Source: Bacillus sp. F19 (lineage in GTDB: Bacteria > Bacillota > Bacilli > Bacillales > Bacillaceae). From it: DNA of 64,000 nt. The position numbers and the translations under genes are program-made. The notes beneath the pieces were generated by a model that was given only the letters and a program-made list of their open reading frames with translations, was not told the origin of the DNA and searched no databases. How positions within the stretch are numbered: the first letter of the stretch is position 1; every line of letters begins with the position of its first letter. The DNA lies in contig CP085710.1 in assembly GCA_023823795.1 (NCBI GenBank), positions 5,021,463 through 5,085,462 of the forward strand, written 5' to 3'. This document shows, piece by piece, positions 48,421 to 59,325 of the stretch.

Positions 48421-48500
48421 AGTTTCACCTCTTTTATACTTCCAAGCTTATTTTAAATGAACCGTGCGTGACAAATCAAATGGTTGGATAAAGAGTAAAT

Positions 48501-48535
48501 AAAAAAGCAGCAAGGAATCCTCACTGCCTTTTTCA
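48501..48535 (-). terminator. terminator of the rpsF-ssb-rpsR operon
   Basis: AAAGGCAGTGAGG and CCTTGCTGCTTT form an imperfect stem directly after rpsR, followed by a T run on the minus strand. Confidence 0.75.
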
Positions 48536-48540
48536 TCTTA

Positions 48541-48798
<258 letters not shown>

Positions 48799-48823
48799 TT
48801 ATGAAATGCACGTACTATATGTT

Positions 48824-49351
48824 TTAAAACGGTAAGTCATCATCAGAGATATCAATCGGCTTTCCATCATTAGCGAATGGATCGTCATCAAAGTTCGAAC
48901 GGCCTTGATTACGCTGATTCTGATTTTGATTTTGATTTTGGCTGAATGGATTTTGCTGACCGCCTTGTCCACCTTGGCCGCCGCCATAATAATTGTTGTT
49001 TCCGCCACCGCCGCCGCTGTTTCCACTGCCGCTTTTAGGTTCAAGAAACTGTACGCTTTCTGCAACCACTTCGGTTACATAAACACGTTTGCCAGTCTGG
49101 TCTTCATAGCTGCGTGATTGCAGACGTCCATCTACTCCTGCTAAACTTCCTTTTTTAAGGAAATTTGCAACATTTTCAGCCGGACGGCGCCATACGACAC
49201 AGTTTATGAAGTCCGCTTCTCTTTCACCCTGCTGGTTTGTGAAGGAACGGTTAACAGCTAATGTAAAAGTAGCAACTGCAGCTCCAGCTGGTGTGTAGCG
49301 CAGTTCTGGATCTTTTGTTAGTCTGCCGACTAAAACAACCCGATTCATCAT
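48824..49351 (-). CDS. ssbA: single-stranded DNA-binding protein SsbA
   Basis: 175 residues from ATG 49351 (AAAGGA nine bases upstream). OB fold (1-105: [48 protein letters not shown]). Gly/Gln/Asn-rich linker, then the acidic tip DISDDDLPF that binds partner proteins. Essential replication protein. Confidence 0.97.
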   Translation of the reverse strand: MMNRVVLVGRLTKDPELRYTPAGAAVATFTLAVNRSFTNQQGEREADFINCVVWRRPAENVANFLKKGSLAGVDGRLQSRSYEDQTGKRVYVTEVVAESVQFLEPKSGSGNSGGGGGNNNYYGGGQGGQGGQQNPFSQNQNQNQNQRNQGRSNFDDDPFANDGKPIDISDDDLPF

Positions 49352-49390
49352 CAGAATCATCCTTTTTTAAAGATATCTAATCTATATGAA

Positions 49391-49678
49391 TTACACTTCT
49401 TTTCTAGTTACCATGTGACGCATGATGTCTTCGTTGATTTTCGCTAAGCGGTCAAATTCTTGAACAGCTTCCGGCTTTGATGCAACTTGAAGAAGCATGT
49501 AGTAACCGTCACGCAAATCGTTGATTTCATAAGCAAGGCGACGTTTGCCCCACTCTTTTGTTTCTTCAACTTCCGCACCATTGTCAGCTAAAATTGTGTT
49601 GAAACGCTCAACTAGAGCTTTTTTAGCCTCATCTTCAATGTTTGGACGGATGATATACATGATTTCGTATTTATTCAT
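49391..49678 (-). CDS. rpsF: 30S ribosomal protein S6
   Basis: 95 residues; [18 protein letters not shown] start and [22 protein letters not shown] are diagnostic. First gene of rpsF-ssb-rpsR with GGAGGTG upstream. Confidence 0.97.
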   Translation of the reverse strand: MNKYEIMYIIRPNIEDEAKKALVERFNTILADNGAEVEETKEWGKRRLAYEINDLRDGYYMLLQVASKPEAVQEFDRLAKINEDIMRHMVTRKEV

Positions 49679-49704
49679 CTCTTACACCTCCTTTTGGTCT
49701 AAAC

Positions 49705-49785
49705 GGCCCTAAACGGGCAAGGAGCAATTAAACAATTCAATTACTCACAAGTTTAAATTATAGCAAACAAAACGACTTTAGGCAA
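49705..49785 (-). promoter_or_regulatory. rpsF promoter and leader hairpin (possible S6:S18 motif)
   Basis: Minus strand: TTGCCT (49780-49785), 17 bases, TATAAT (49757-49762). In the leader, GCCC-GTTTA-GGGC (49706-49718) followed by CG precedes the ribosome binding site. S6:S18 autoregulatory leaders carry a stem with an exposed CCG; this hairpin is a candidate but the match is not exact. Confidence 0.55.
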
Positions 49786-49790
49786 CCAAA

Positions 49791-50891
49791 TTAAACATTA
49801 AAACGGAAATGGATAACGTCGCCATCATTTACGATGTACTCTTTTCCTTCTAAACGCACTTTCCCGGCTTCACGTGCAGCTCCCATTGTTCCTGCATTCA
49901 GCAGATCTTCATAGGAAACTGTTTCAGCGCGGATAAATCCGCGTTCGAAGTCAGAGTGAATAACGCCGGCACACTGCGGAGCCTTCATTCCTTTTTTGAA
50001 AGTCCACGCGCGGACTTCCTGTACACCCGCTGTAAAATAAGTCGCAAGACCGAGAAGATTGTATGAAGCTTTAATAAGCTGATCAAGACCTGATTCTTCA
50101 ATGCCAAGCTCTTCAAGGAACATTTCTTTTTCCTCTCCATCAAGTTCGGCAATTTCGGATTCAATCTTCGCACATACAACAATGACTTCAGCTTTTTCAT
50201 TCGCAGCGAATTCGCGAACTGCTTTTACATATTCATTGTTTGAAGCATCAGCCACTTCATCTTCAGAGACATTAGCTACATACAAAACAGGTTTGCTTGT
50301 CAGCAAATGAAGATGCTTAACAATTTTCATCTGTTCATCTGTGAATTCCACAGAGCGGGCCGGTTTGTCGTTTTCGAATGCATCTTTCAGCATTAACAGA
50401 ACCTCGTGCTCATAAACAGCATCTTTATCTTTTTGCTTAGCAAGCTTGCCGACACGCTCAATACGCTTGTCTACAGACTCTAAATCCGCTAAAATCAACT
50501 CAAGATTGATTGTCTCAACATCATCAATCGGATCTACTTTTCCTGAAACGTGAGTAATGTTGTCGTCTGCAAAACAGCGCACAACGTGACAAATGGCATC
50601 TACTTGACGAATATGTGAAAGAAACTTGTTTCCAAGTCCTTCTCCTTTACTTGCTCCCTTAACAATCCCTGCAATATCCGTAAATTCAAACGCAGTAGGA
50701 ACTGTTTTCTTTGGTTTTACAAGCTCTGTAAGCTTTTGAAGACGCTCATCCGGCACTTCTACAATCCCTACGTTAGGGTCAATTGTACAGAATGGGTAGT
50801 TTGCTGATTCAGCACCAGCCTGTGTAATGGCGTTAAAAAGCGTTGACTTCCCTACGTTCGGAAGTCCAACAATACCAGCGGTTAAAGCCAT
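49791..50891 (-). CDS. ychF: redox-regulated ATPase YchF (YyaF)
   Basis: 366 residues, the family length. Obg-like P-loop GIVGLPNVGKSTLFNAITQ, switch region DIAGIVKGASKGEGLGNKFLSHIR, coiled-coil insertion, and C-terminal TGS domain (AWTFKKGMKAPQCAGVIHSDFERGFIRAE). Prefers ATP; associated with ribosomes and stress. Start ATG 50891 follows GAGGAG at 11 bases. Confidence 0.95.
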   Translation of the reverse strand: MALTAGIVGLPNVGKSTLFNAITQAGAESANYPFCTIDPNVGIVEVPDERLQKLTELVKPKKTVPTAFEFTDIAGIVKGASKGEGLGNKFLSHIRQVDAICHVVRCFADDNITHVSGKVDPIDDVETINLELILADLESVDKRIERVGKLAKQKDKDAVYEHEVLLMLKDAFENDKPARSVEFTDEQMKIVKHLHLLTSKPVLYVANVSEDEVADASNNEYVKAVREFAANEKAEVIVVCAKIESEIAELDGEEKEMFLEELGIEESGLDQLIKASYNLLGLATYFTAGVQEVRAWTFKKGMKAPQCAGVIHSDFERGFIRAETVSYEDLLNAGTMGAAREAGKVRLEGKEYIVNDGDVIHFRFNV

Positions 50892-51048
50892 GGTTATTTC
50901 CACTCCTCTATATGAACAATATATAATCGATTAATCCGTTTATTTTTATCTAACCAATCTTCAACAATTATAGATACTAACGCATGAAATGACAAGCTTA
51001 AGAGGGGAAGTCTTTCATGGTAAAAGTTCATTTTTACTCATTAAAAAA

Positions 51049-51083
51049 AGGGGAAAACCAAACGGAAATCAAGGTTTTCTCCC
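51049..51083 (-). terminator. terminator of the mscS-DUF951 operon
   Basis: GGGAGAAAACC and GGTTTTCCCC arms; TTTTTTT follows on the minus strand. Confidence 0.8.
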
Positions 51084-51114
51084 TAAATAAACCAATTTAA
51101 AGCCATAAAAACAG

Positions 51115-51309
51115 TTATTCTTCATGCTTGACTAATCTTTTTTTCATTTTCCGGGCAAATTCTCTTCTTGGAATCATCACACTGTGAGCACAGCCTTCGC
51201 ATTTTATGCGGATATCCATGCCCATTCTGATGATTTTCCAGCGATTCGCACCGCACGGATGAGGTTTTTTCATTTCGACAACGTCATTTATGCCAAATTC
51301 CTTGTCCAC
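51115..51309 (-). CDS. yyzM: DUF951 protein (YyzM)
   Basis: 64 residues; VEMKKPHPCGANRWKIIRMGMDIRIKCEGCAHSVMIPRREF is the DUF951 signature with conserved Cys in PCG and CEGC. Overlaps the end of the mechanosensitive channel gene by one base, so translationally coupled. Function unknown. Confidence 0.93.
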   Translation of the reverse strand: MDKEFGINDVVEMKKPHPCGANRWKIIRMGMDIRIKCEGCAHSVMIPRREFARKMKKRLVKHEE

Positions 51310-52202
51310 TATTCACTCATCCTTTCCTTTTGTTTAGCACCTTCATCCTGTCTTGTATACATGACCATGCGAGGGTATGGAATTTCAATGCCATGCTCAT
51401 CAAGTCTCATCTTAATTTCTTTTCTCAGCATACGCGATATATGAAAATTCTTCATAGGAAGGACCTCACTGACTACACGCAAGACAACTTCCGATGGTCC
51501 CAGGTTTTGCACGCCAAGCAACTCAGGAGGTGCAACCATTTCTTCATACTTATCCGGCAGCTCGAGCAATAAATCTTCAATCACTCTTTCTGCTTTTGGA
51601 ATATCCCCTTCATAGGCAATACTGACATCTACAAAAGCGACGCTGTTATTGACGGAGAAATTAGTCACTTCCGTTATATTTCCGTTTGGCAGAATATTGA
51701 TTTCTCCTGTCCAGCTCTTAATCTTAGTCGTGCGAAGTCCAATTTCTTCAACGGTTCCTTCAAATTGGCCGACACGAATCATGTCACCAACTGAAAACTG
51801 ATCTTCAAAAATAATGAAGAATCCTGTAATGACGTCCTTGACAAGATTTTGTGCACCGAATCCGACGGCGAGCCCGACAATTCCCGCTCCGGCGAGCAGA
51901 GCCTTTACATCAAAGCTTAATGTCTCAAGGATCATCAGCAGGGCAACAAAATAAACGAGGTACGTTAAAATATTATTGAGCAGCTTGACCAGCGTATTTT
52001 CTCTCCGCTCTGAAATGCGGAGCGGTGACTTTGTTCTTAGCAAGAAAATTTTTTCAATGACTGTATTTCCGACTCGAATAAGAATCGCTGAAAGAATCAT
52101 AATGCCAATAATCTTCAGCAGTCCTTGTACAAAGTTCAGCCAGAGATCTTCGTTTAGAAGAGAGGCACCCATTTTATCTATAAGCTTATTTAAAAAATCC
52201 AC
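51309..52202 (-). CDS. MscS-family mechanosensitive channel
   Basis: 297 residues. Three transmembrane helices; the pore-lining helix ALLAGAGIVGLAVGFGAQNLVKDVITGFFIIFEDQFSVGD carries the Gly/Ala packing pattern of MscS TM3. Beta domain GTVEEIGLRTTKIKSWTGEINILPNGNI follows, then an alpha/beta C-terminal domain. Opens under membrane tension. Upstream of yyzM. Confidence 0.93.
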   Translation of the reverse strand: MDFLNKLIDKMGASLLNEDLWLNFVQGLLKIIGIMILSAILIRVGNTVIEKIFLLRTKSPLRISERRENTLVKLLNNILTYLVYFVALLMILETLSFDVKALLAGAGIVGLAVGFGAQNLVKDVITGFFIIFEDQFSVGDMIRVGQFEGTVEEIGLRTTKIKSWTGEINILPNGNITEVTNFSVNNSVAFVDVSIAYEGDIPKAERVIEDLLLELPDKYEEMVAPPELLGVQNLGPSEVVLRVVSEVLPMKNFHISRMLRKEIKMRLDEHGIEIPYPRMVMYTRQDEGAKQKERMSE

Positions 52203-52378
52203 ATCAGATCAACCTTTCCTTTATAAAGAATTACACGCTGCATTCATAAAGATAGATTTTATTTTAACAACTTTTCTAAGCAATTTACAGTGCTTAGTAA
52301 AAACTCTTATTATCTCTTAAATATGTATAGATTTCTATATTCTTCCGTATACTGTTACTACTATATTGAAGGAGTGAA

Positions 52379-53005
52379 ATGATGAATTTTAAATCTGGCT
52401 TTTTAAAACCGCAGCGAGACCGAATTTATTATGAAGATGACCATGCGGCTGAACATTTATCATCAGAAATAAAACTCCTTCTTTCTGTACGGAAACCCAT
52501 CGTTGTCCTATGTATTGGAACAGACCGCTCAACCGGTGACTGTTTAGGCCCTTTAGTAGGCACTAAGCTTATCGATGCTGATCTCAAGCATTTCCATGTT
52601 TACGGAACACTAAAGCATCCTGTTCATGCAGTCAACCTTGAAGAAACCATCCAAGAAATAGAACGAACGTTCGATAACCCTTTTATCCTTGCGATTGATG
52701 CCTGCTTGGGAAGACTGAAAAGTGTGGGGACATTCCAGGTTGGATCAGGTCCAATCAAGCCTGGTGCTGGTGTAAACAAGGTGCTTCCCGAGGTAGGAGA
52801 CATTCACATTAATGGAATTGTAAACGTCAGCGGGTTTATGGAATTCTTTGTATTGCAAAATACAAGACTGCATCTCGTTATGACAATGGCTTCTATTATT
52901 GCAGAAAGCATCATTCTGGCTGATCAGCAGATAGAACTTAAAAAAATCCCGCTAAAGACGAAGACCTCCTGGCTTAATCAGGCCAAGGGTGCAAACTTCA
53001 ATTAA
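52379..53005 (+). CDS. yyaC: spore protease YyaC (GPR-related)
   Basis: 208 residues, GAAGGAG seven bases before ATG. VVLCIGTDRSTGDCLGPLVGTKL, and LAIDACLGRLKSVGTFQVGSGPIKPGAGVNKVLPEVGDIHINGIVNVSGFME are the YyaC/GPR-like protease blocks. Sporulation-associated. Convergent with the DUF554 gene (four-base overlap of the stops). Confidence 0.93.
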   Translation: MMNFKSGFLKPQRDRIYYEDDHAAEHLSSEIKLLLSVRKPIVVLCIGTDRSTGDCLGPLVGTKLIDADLKHFHVYGTLKHPVHAVNLEETIQEIERTFDNPFILAIDACLGRLKSVGTFQVGSGPIKPGAGVNKVLPEVGDIHINGIVNVSGFMEFFVLQNTRLHLVMTMASIIAESIILADQQIELKKIPLKTKTSWLNQAKGANFN

Positions 53006-53703
53006 ACAAATTTCATTAAAACAATAATGACTGCAACAACTGCCAGACTTGGGAGCAGGTTTGCTACACGAATGGCTTTTATGGCAAGCATATTGATTCC
53101 AATGGCAAAGATCAGTATCCCGCCAACAGCCGTAATCTCTGAGATCAAATCCTCAAGCAAAGATTCCGGTACATACTGATGAATCACATTCGCGAATATA
53201 GCGATGCCTCCTTCATATATGAAAACAGGAACCGCTGAAAGAAGAACACCGATGCCAAGCGTACTTGAAAGAACCATGCTCGTAAAGCCATCAATCATCG
53301 ACTTTGTGTACAAAATATCATGATCCTGTCTCAATCCGCTATCAAGTGATCCCACAATTGCCATTGCACCAATGACAAAAATAAGGGTAGCGGATACAAA
53401 GCCTTGTGCAAAATCACCGGTTTGATTTCTGCTCAGTTTTTTCTCAAGCCAATGTCCCACCTGATGCAGCTTCTTTTCAATATCAATGGCTTCTCCAATG
53501 ACCGCCCCAAAAACAAGACTGATAATCACAATAAACAGCTGTTCACTTTCCAGTGCCATATCAAGGCCCAATACCATGACAAAAAGACCTATGCCAGTCA
53601 TGACCGTCTGTTTCATAGATTCTGGTATTCTGCGAAGCAATAAACCTAATAGGGATCCTATGATAATTCCAGCTGCATTTACTAAACTTCCTAATAATAC
53701 CAC
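53002..53703 (-). CDS. DUF554 membrane protein
   Basis: 233 residues with about seven hydrophobic segments; GSLVNAAGIIIGSLLGLLL, GLFVMVLGLDMAL and FVIGAMAIVGSLDSGL fit DUF554 (YdfK/YqgA type). Possible transporter; function unknown. TTG or ATG start is not decided. Confidence 0.9.
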   Translation of the reverse strand: MVLLGSLVNAAGIIIGSLLGLLLRRIPESMKQTVMTGIGLFVMVLGLDMALESEQLFIVIISLVFGAVIGEAIDIEKKLHQVGHWLEKKLSRNQTGDFAQGFVSATLIFVIGAMAIVGSLDSGLRQDHDILYTKSMIDGFTSMVLSSTLGIGVLLSAVPVFIYEGGIAIFANVIHQYVPESLLEDLISEITAVGGILIFAIGINMLAIKAIRVANLLPSLAVVAVIIVLMKFV

Positions 53704-53723
53704 TTTAATCCCTCTCTCTATTT

Positions 53724-53820
53724 ATAAGGAGCAAGCCCCTTCGTCAATTTCGGCAGGCAGACAGATATCCGCCATAAAAAGGCGGATCCTTTCTGAACGA
53801 GATGTTAGGTGCTGGAGCTG
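53724..53820 (+). repeat. intergenic structured repeat, copy 3 (diverged)
   Basis: AAGGAGCAAGCCCCTTCGTC ... GATGTTAGGTGCTGGAGCTG with an internal GATATCCGCC/GGCGGATCC hairpin. It matches the CTGGAGCT end of copies 1 and 2, but the initial AAAAGCG is changed. Confidence 0.6.
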
Positions 53821-53842
53821 CTTTTTTATTAAACATAAAAAG

Positions 53843-53868
53843 AAGCCATCTATGCTGCAAGATGGCCG
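53843..53868 (-). terminator. terminator of soj-spo0J
   Basis: GCCATCT and AGATGGC arms; TTCTTTTTATG on the minus strand. Confidence 0.85.
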
Positions 53869-53869
53869 C

Positions 53870-54724
53870 TTAAGATGATTGCTCAGCTTCAAGCAACTCT
53901 AAAATTCTTTCCAGATCCTCTTTTGAAAAAAATTCAATTTCAATTTTCCCTTTTTTCTTCTGCTGCTTAATCGTAACAGAAGTGCCAAAATACTCACGCA
54001 AGTAGGATTCTCTTTCTTTAATGAAAATGTCCTGACTGCCAGCTTTCTTTTTCGTTTCACGTGAAACATTTTCGTTTAGCTGCTGAACAAGAAGCTCAAC
54101 TTGGCGGACATTAAGCTGCTCTTTCATAATTTTGTCCGCTAAGGCTTTTAGCTTATCTTTTTTCTTCAGCCCGAGCAGTGTTCTGCCATGACCCATTGAA
54201 ATCTTTCCTTCAGAAATAAGTGTTTGAATGGTTTCAGGAAGAGACAATAACCTTAGATGATTCGCTATATGCGGTCTGCTTTTCCCTAGACGTCTGGCAA
54301 GCTCTTCTTGTGTAATATGCAAGTGATCAAGCAAAGCCTGGTAAGCTCCCGCTTCTTCGATTGGAGATAAGTCTTCGCGCTGCAGATTTTCAAGAAGCGC
54401 AAGCTCCATCATCTGCTGCTCTGTTAGCTCTCTGATAACAGCTGGCACAACATGAAGGCCCGCTGCTTTTGCTGCACGGAAACGGCGCTCGCCTACGACA
54501 ATCTCATAGCCTTTAATACTCTTGCGCACAATGATTGGCTGAAGGATACCATGCTGAAGGATGGACTCTTTCAGTTCTTCAATCGCTCCTGGCAAAAATG
54601 TTTTGCGGGGCTGATAAGGATTTGGACGCAGATCTTTAATTTTAATTTCCTGCAGTGTTTCGTCATTGCTTACTTCCATATTCGTAAACAAAGCATTGAT
54701 TCCTTTACCTAATCCTTTAGCCAT
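53870..54724 (-). CDS. spo0J: chromosome-partitioning protein ParB (Spo0J)
   Basis: 284 residues. N-terminal ParB/sulfiredoxin-like CTPase with RPNPYQPRKTF and GERRFRAAKAAG; HTH (TQEELARRLGKSRPHIANHLRLL); C-terminal dimerisation. Binds parS, spreads and loads SMC; with Soj regulates DnaA. Overlaps soj by 8 bases. A parS site lies within its own coding sequence. Confidence 0.97.
   Translation of the reverse strand: MAKGLGKGINALFTNMEVSNDETLQEIKIKDLRPNPYQPRKTFLPGAIEELKESILQHGILQPIIVRKSIKGYEIVVGERRFRAAKAAGLHVVPAVIRELTEQQMMELALLENLQREDLSPIEEAGAYQALLDHLHITQEELARRLGKSRPHIANHLRLLSLPETIQTLISEGKISMGHGRTLLGLKKKDKLKALADKIMKEQLNVRQVELLVQQLNENVSRETKKKAGSQDIFIKERESYLREYFGTSVTIKQQKKKGKIEIEFFSKEDLERILELLEAEQSS
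54054..54069 (-). promoter_or_regulatory. parS site inside spo0J
   Basis: CGTTTCACGTGAAACA, 15 of 16 bases of the parS consensus; B. subtilis has a parS in the same gene. It encodes NVSRET. Confidence 0.93.
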
Positions 54725-55478
54725 TTACAACCACTTCCTTTGCCAATTCTAAGTATACGTCAGCGCCTCTTGAGCGCGGGTCATAAATAATAATCGGCTG
54801 TCCATGACTTGGTGCTTCGCTTAAACGGATGTTTCTGGGAATAATTGTTTTATATACTTTGTCGCGAAAATATTTTTTGACTTCTTCAATAACCTGAATT
54901 CCTAAATTGGTTCGTGCATCAAGCATTGTTAAAAGAACGCCTTCTATCATTAAATCGGTATTTAAATGTTTTTGAACTAATCGCACAGTATTCAGCAGCT
55001 GACTCAATCCTTCAAGTGCATAATACTCGCATTGAACTGGAATAAGCACGGCATCTGAAGCTGTTAAAGCATTAATTGTCAGTAATCCTAAAGAGGGAGG
55101 ACAGTCAATAATCATATAGTCATAATTATGTTTTACTTTTTCAAGCGCACGTTTCAGACGGACTTCTCTAGAAATGGTTGGCACAAGTTCAATTTCGGCA
55201 CCTGCCAGCTGGATAGTGGCCGGAATTGCATCCAAATTTTCGACAGCAGTTGGCTTAATGACTTCTGTTACATCAACATCATCAACTAAAATATCATAAA
55301 CACAATGTTCAACATCGGCTTTTTCTATTCCTATACCACTTGTCGCATTTCCTTGTGGGTCAACATCGACGAGAAGAACTCGTTTTCCTATATATGCTAA
55401 GCACGCACCAAGATTAACGGAAGTTGTCGTTTTGCCGACCCCGCCTTTCTGGTTCGCAATGGCAATAATTTTCCCCAC
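54717..55478 (-). CDS. soj: chromosome-partitioning ATPase ParA (Soj)
   Basis: 253 residues from GTG 55478 (AGGTGA five bases upstream; six earlier codons are in frame but lack the site), equal in length to B. subtilis Soj. Deviant Walker A NQKGGVGKTTT, Walker B-like MIIDCPPSLG and the LVDVDPQGNATSGIG motif. Switches DnaA activity and works with Spo0J. Confidence 0.97.
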   Translation of the reverse strand: MGKIIAIANQKGGVGKTTTSVNLGACLAYIGKRVLLVDVDPQGNATSGIGIEKADVEHCVYDILVDDVDVTEVIKPTAVENLDAIPATIQLAGAEIELVPTISREVRLKRALEKVKHNYDYMIIDCPPSLGLLTINALTASDAVLIPVQCEYYALEGLSQLLNTVRLVQKHLNTDLMIEGVLLTMLDARTNLGIQVIEEVKKYFRDKVYKTIIPRNIRLSEAPSHGQPIIIYDPRSRGADVYLELAKEVVVNG

Positions 55479-55612
55479 GATGTCACCTGCTTTCACTAAA
55501 CATGAACTCTATCATGCTCTCTATTTTATCATGAAACTTTGCCAATGGTTTGAACTTTTTTGCAATTTGTAAAAATGCAGCTTGAACGGAAATCTTGAAA
55601 TCTATGAAACTT

Positions 55613-55647
55613 CAAAAAGAAAAACCCTCTGCTGAATTTGCAGAGAG
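55613..55647 (-). terminator. terminator of noc
   Basis: CTCTGC and GCAGAG arms; GGTTTTTCTTTTT on the minus strand. Confidence 0.8.
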
Positions 55648-56514
55648 CTACTTTGGAATTTTTATAGTGAATTGAATGTATTCTTCAAATTCTTCTTCTT
55701 CAGCATTTATTTTTACGCCAGTATCCGCTACCATTGTCAACGATTGACGGATGGTATTCATCGCAATACGGGTATCCCGGCTGAATGCTTTACGTTTTGG
55801 TTTTGCTTTTGGGCTGGTTTTCTCAAGCATTTTGACAACGCGGTCTTCTGTTTGTTTGACATTTAACTGCTTTTCTATGATTTCAGAGAGCAGTGTAATT
55901 TGCGGATCTGGTTTTTTTAAAGGAATGAGTGCTCTTGCATGTCTCTCTGTTATTTTCTTTTGGAGCAATGCATCTTGAACTTCATGAGGCAGCTTTAACA
56001 GCCTAAGCTTATTGGCAATTGTGGACTGTCCTTTTCCGAGACGCTGGGCAAGGGCTTCTTGGGTCAAGTCGTGAAGCTCCAGCAGCTTGGCATATGCAAC
56101 AGCTTCTTCAATCGCTGAAAGTTCCTCGCGCTGAAGGTTCTCAATTAAAGCAACAGAAGCTGTTTCTGTGTCGTTGAAGTCCTTCACAATTGCTGGGATT
56201 GTTTCCCATCCTAGTTTTCGGACTGCTCTATACCGTCTTTCCCCGGCAATAATTTCATATCTTCCATCAACCTGACGTACAACAATCGGCTGAATAATCC
56301 CGTGTGTACGTATCGTAAGCGATAATTCTTCAATTTTTTCATCCGCGAAAACCGTACGGGGCTGAAAACGATTAGGCACGATTTCCTCCACGGAAATCTT
56401 CTTTACCTCATCAAATACTGAATCATCAATCTCTTCTGTTTCAATTACTGCTGTTTTTTCTGCTGTATCTTCTTTTTCTCCCAAACCGAAAAAACGAGAG
56501 AATGGATGCTTCAT
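55648..56514 (-). CDS. noc: nucleoid occlusion protein Noc
   Basis: 288 residues; a ParB paralogue. Amphipathic N-terminus [17 protein letters not shown] (membrane-targeting in Noc), ParB box [43 protein letters not shown] and [26 protein letters not shown]. Prevents division over the nucleoid. Lies between soj and rsmG. Confidence 0.96.
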   Translation of the reverse strand: MKHPFSRFFGLGEKEDTAEKTAVIETEEIDDSVFDEVKKISVEEIVPNRFQPRTVFADEKIEELSLTIRTHGIIQPIVVRQVDGRYEIIAGERRYRAVRKLGWETIPAIVKDFNDTETASVALIENLQREELSAIEEAVAYAKLLELHDLTQEALAQRLGKGQSTIANKLRLLKLPHEVQDALLQKKITERHARALIPLKKPDPQITLLSEIIEKQLNVKQTEDRVVKMLEKTSPKAKPKRKAFSRDTRIAMNTIRQSLTMVADTGVKINAEEEEFEEYIQFTIKIPK

Positions 56515-56610
56515 GAGCCTACACCACCTTTAGAAACTGCCATCATATTAATTCTCTTTCAATTCTCTATATTCCTGCATGCTGAACGAACTTTCCACCT
56601 GAATGTTTTT

Positions 56611-57327
56611 CTATTCTAATGGAAGTTTGTTAGGCGTACCCGGTTTGCGGGGATATTTAGCAGGTGTTGATTTTTGTTTATGAATAATAATGATTGAGCG
56701 CTCACTTTTCTCAAGCGGCAGCTCAAAGGCATACTTTTCCTTCACCTTGCCGCCAAGCGTACTGATTGCTTTTTCAGCATTGATTATTTCTTCCTCAGCT
56801 GATGCGGCTTTCATTGCTACGAAGTGACCGCCTGTTTTAGCAAGAGGCAGGCAAAGCTCGCTCAAAACAGATAGACGCGCTACAGCCCTTGCCGTCACAA
56901 CGTCATACGTTTCTCTGAATGCTTTGTTTTTTCCAAACGTTTCTGCTCTGTCATGGTAAAGAGATACGCCTGAAAGGTTTAATGATTTCGTCAGATGATC
57001 TAAAAATGTAATTCTCTTTTGAAGAGAATCCACAATTGCAATTTTCAGATGCGGAAAGCAGATTTTAATCGGCAGACTTGGAAACCCTGCGCCTGCGCCT
57101 ACGTCACAAATGGATAACGGTTTTGTAAAATCAAAATAGAAAGCAGCAGAAATAGAATCATAAAAATGCTTAAGATAAACTTCTTTTTTATCTGTAATCG
57201 AAGTTAAATTCATTTTTTCATTCCACTCTACAAGCAATTCGTAGTAAGTCTCAAATTGCTCCAGCTGTTCTGCGGAAAGAGAGATTCCCTTTTCCTCAAG
57301 ACTGGATTTAAATAAAGAAATGTCCAT
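56611..57327 (-). CDS. rsmG: 16S rRNA (guanine-527-N7)-methyltransferase RsmG
   Basis: 238 residues from ATG 57327 (AAAGG eight bases upstream). SAM motif [33 protein letters not shown]. Methylates G527; loss gives low-level streptomycin resistance. Last gene of mnmE-mnmG-rsmG. Confidence 0.95.
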   Translation of the reverse strand: MDISLFKSSLEEKGISLSAEQLEQFETYYELLVEWNEKMNLTSITDKKEVYLKHFYDSISAAFYFDFTKPLSICDVGAGAGFPSLPIKICFPHLKIAIVDSLQKRITFLDHLTKSLNLSGVSLYHDRAETFGKNKAFRETYDVVTARAVARLSVLSELCLPLAKTGGHFVAMKAASAEEEIINAEKAISTLGGKVKEKYAFELPLEKSERSIIIIHKQKSTPAKYPRKPGTPNKLPLE

Positions 57328-57351
57328 ACTCAAAACCTTTCTGATCTGCTT

Positions 57352-59241
57352 TTATTCGCCTGAAACACGCGCTATTTTTCCTTGCTCCAAATAGACGAGA
57401 AGGATGGAAATATCTGCAGGGTTAACCCCTGAAATACGGGATGCCTGTGCCATTGAAAGCGGTCTGACCTCTTTCAGTTTCTGTCGTGCTTCAGAAGCAA
57501 TACCTGAAATAGCATCGTAATCAATATTTTCTGGAATTCTTTTGTTTTCCATTTTCTTCAGCTTTTCAACCTGCTGAAGCGACTTTTCAATATAGCCCTC
57601 ATATTTAATCTGAATTTCAACCTGTTCGGCTATTTCTCCGGAAATATTTTCGTCAGCAGGAGCAAGAGCATGAATATGCTCATAGTTCATTTCAGGGCGT
57701 TTCATAAGATCTGATGCACGGATTCCGTCCTTCAGTTCACTGCCGCCTGCTCTTCTGATTAATTCCTGTGTCTGCTCATTTGGTTTGATTATGACCGAAT
57801 TCAAGCGTTTTTTCTCTGCTTCAATCGCTTCTTTTTTAAGCAAGAAAGTCTTGTAGCGTTCTTCTTTTATAAGTCCAATCTTACGTCCAATATCCGTTAA
57901 ACGCAAGTCTGCATTATCATGGCGAAGAAGCAGGCGATATTCCGCTCTGGAAGTCAATAAACGATACGGCTCGTCTGTACCTTTTGTGACTAGATCATCT
58001 ATTAATACTCCGATATAAGCATCAGAACGGCTTAAGATGACTTCTTCTTTGCCAAGGGCTTTGCTGGCAGCATTAATTCCGGCCATTAAGCCTTGGCCCG
58101 CTGCTTCTTCATAGCCAGATGTACCATTGATTTGTCCGGCTGTAAATAGGCCGGGAACCTTTTTCGTTTCAAGGGTTGGCCATAGCTGTGTAGGTACGAT
58201 GGCATCATATTCGATTGCGTATCCTGCACGCATCATTTCCACTTTTTCAAGACCGGGAATGGATGATAGAATTCTTCGCTGTACATCCTCCGGAAGACTT
58301 GTTGATAATCCCTGCACATAAACTTCCTGTGTGTTTCTGCCTTCTGGCTCAAGGAAAATCTGATGACGCGGCTTATCATTAAAACGGACGACCTTATCTT
58401 CTATTGAAGGACAGTAGCGCGGTCCAGTTCCTTTAATCATGCCCGAATACATTGGTGAACGATGAAGATTATCGTCGATAATTTTATGAGTTTCTTCACT
58501 TGTGTAAGTCAGCCAGCATGGAAGCTGATCGGTAATATATTTTGTCGTCTCATAGGAAAAAGCGCGGGGAACGTCGTCACCTGGCTGAATTTCTGTTTTG
58601 CTGTAATCAATCGAATGACTGTTTACACGCGGCGGTGTTCCCGTTTTAAAACGGACCATATCAAGTCCAATTTCCTGCAGATGCTCTGATAATTTTATAG
58701 AAGGCTGCTGGTTATTAGGTCCGCTTGAATATTGCAGTTCACCTAAAATAATTTTCCCTCTTAAAAATGTGCCTGTAGTCAGAACAACTGTTTTCGCACG
58801 GTATTCCGCACCCGTTTGAGTAATAACGCCCAGGCACTCTCCGTCTTCAATAATAAGACGGTCTACCATTCCTTGAAGCATTGTAAGATTCCGTTCATTT
58901 TCCATCGTCTTTTTCATTTCATGCTGATACGTAAATTTATCAGCCTGAGCACGCAGCGCACGCACAGCCGGTCCTTTGCCTGTATTCAGCATTCTCATTT
59001 GAATATGTGTTTTATCGATATTTTTAGCCATTTCTCCGCCTAAAGCATCGATTTCCCGCACTACGATTCCTTTTGCCGGTCCACCTACTGATGGATTACA
59101 AGGCATAAAAGCAACCATATCAAGATTGATCGTCAAAGCAAGCGTTTTTGCACCCATTCTCGCAGAAGCGAGGGCTGCCTCAACCCCTGCATGACCTGCA
59201 CCGACGACAACTACATCATAATCACCTGCATGATATCCCAT
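57352..59241 (-). CDS. mnmG: tRNA uridine-5-carboxymethylaminomethyl modification enzyme MnmG (GidA)
   Basis: 629 residues. FAD-binding [45 protein letters not shown], and a C-terminal DRV-like helical domain that binds MnmE. With MnmE modifies wobble U34. Confidence 0.97.
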   Translation of the reverse strand: MGYHAGDYDVVVVGAGHAGVEAALASARMGAKTLALTINLDMVAFMPCNPSVGGPAKGIVVREIDALGGEMAKNIDKTHIQMRMLNTGKGPAVRALRAQADKFTYQHEMKKTMENERNLTMLQGMVDRLIIEDGECLGVITQTGAEYRAKTVVLTTGTFLRGKIILGELQYSSGPNNQQPSIKLSEHLQEIGLDMVRFKTGTPPRVNSHSIDYSKTEIQPGDDVPRAFSYETTKYITDQLPCWLTYTSEETHKIIDDNLHRSPMYSGMIKGTGPRYCPSIEDKVVRFNDKPRHQIFLEPEGRNTQEVYVQGLSTSLPEDVQRRILSSIPGLEKVEMMRAGYAIEYDAIVPTQLWPTLETKKVPGLFTAGQINGTSGYEEAAGQGLMAGINAASKALGKEEVILSRSDAYIGVLIDDLVTKGTDEPYRLLTSRAEYRLLLRHDNADLRLTDIGRKIGLIKEERYKTFLLKKEAIEAEKKRLNSVIIKPNEQTQELIRRAGGSELKDGIRASDLMKRPEMNYEHIHALAPADENISGEIAEQVEIQIKYEGYIEKSLQQVEKLKKMENKRIPENIDYDAISGIASEARQKLKEVRPLSMAQASRISGVNPADISILLVYLEQGKIARVSGE

Positions 59242-59325
59242 GGTATTTACCTCCTTTATGAATTAAGCACTTTTCTATTTTTTAACCTAAGGTAAAATGT
59301 ACATGATTCTTTATATATACAGCCC

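Noticed and set aside
48799-49117. Hydrophobic and Ala-rich frames overlapping ssb on both strands
   Set aside because: They mirror the Gly/Gln/Asn-rich linker of SSB; no ribosome binding site.
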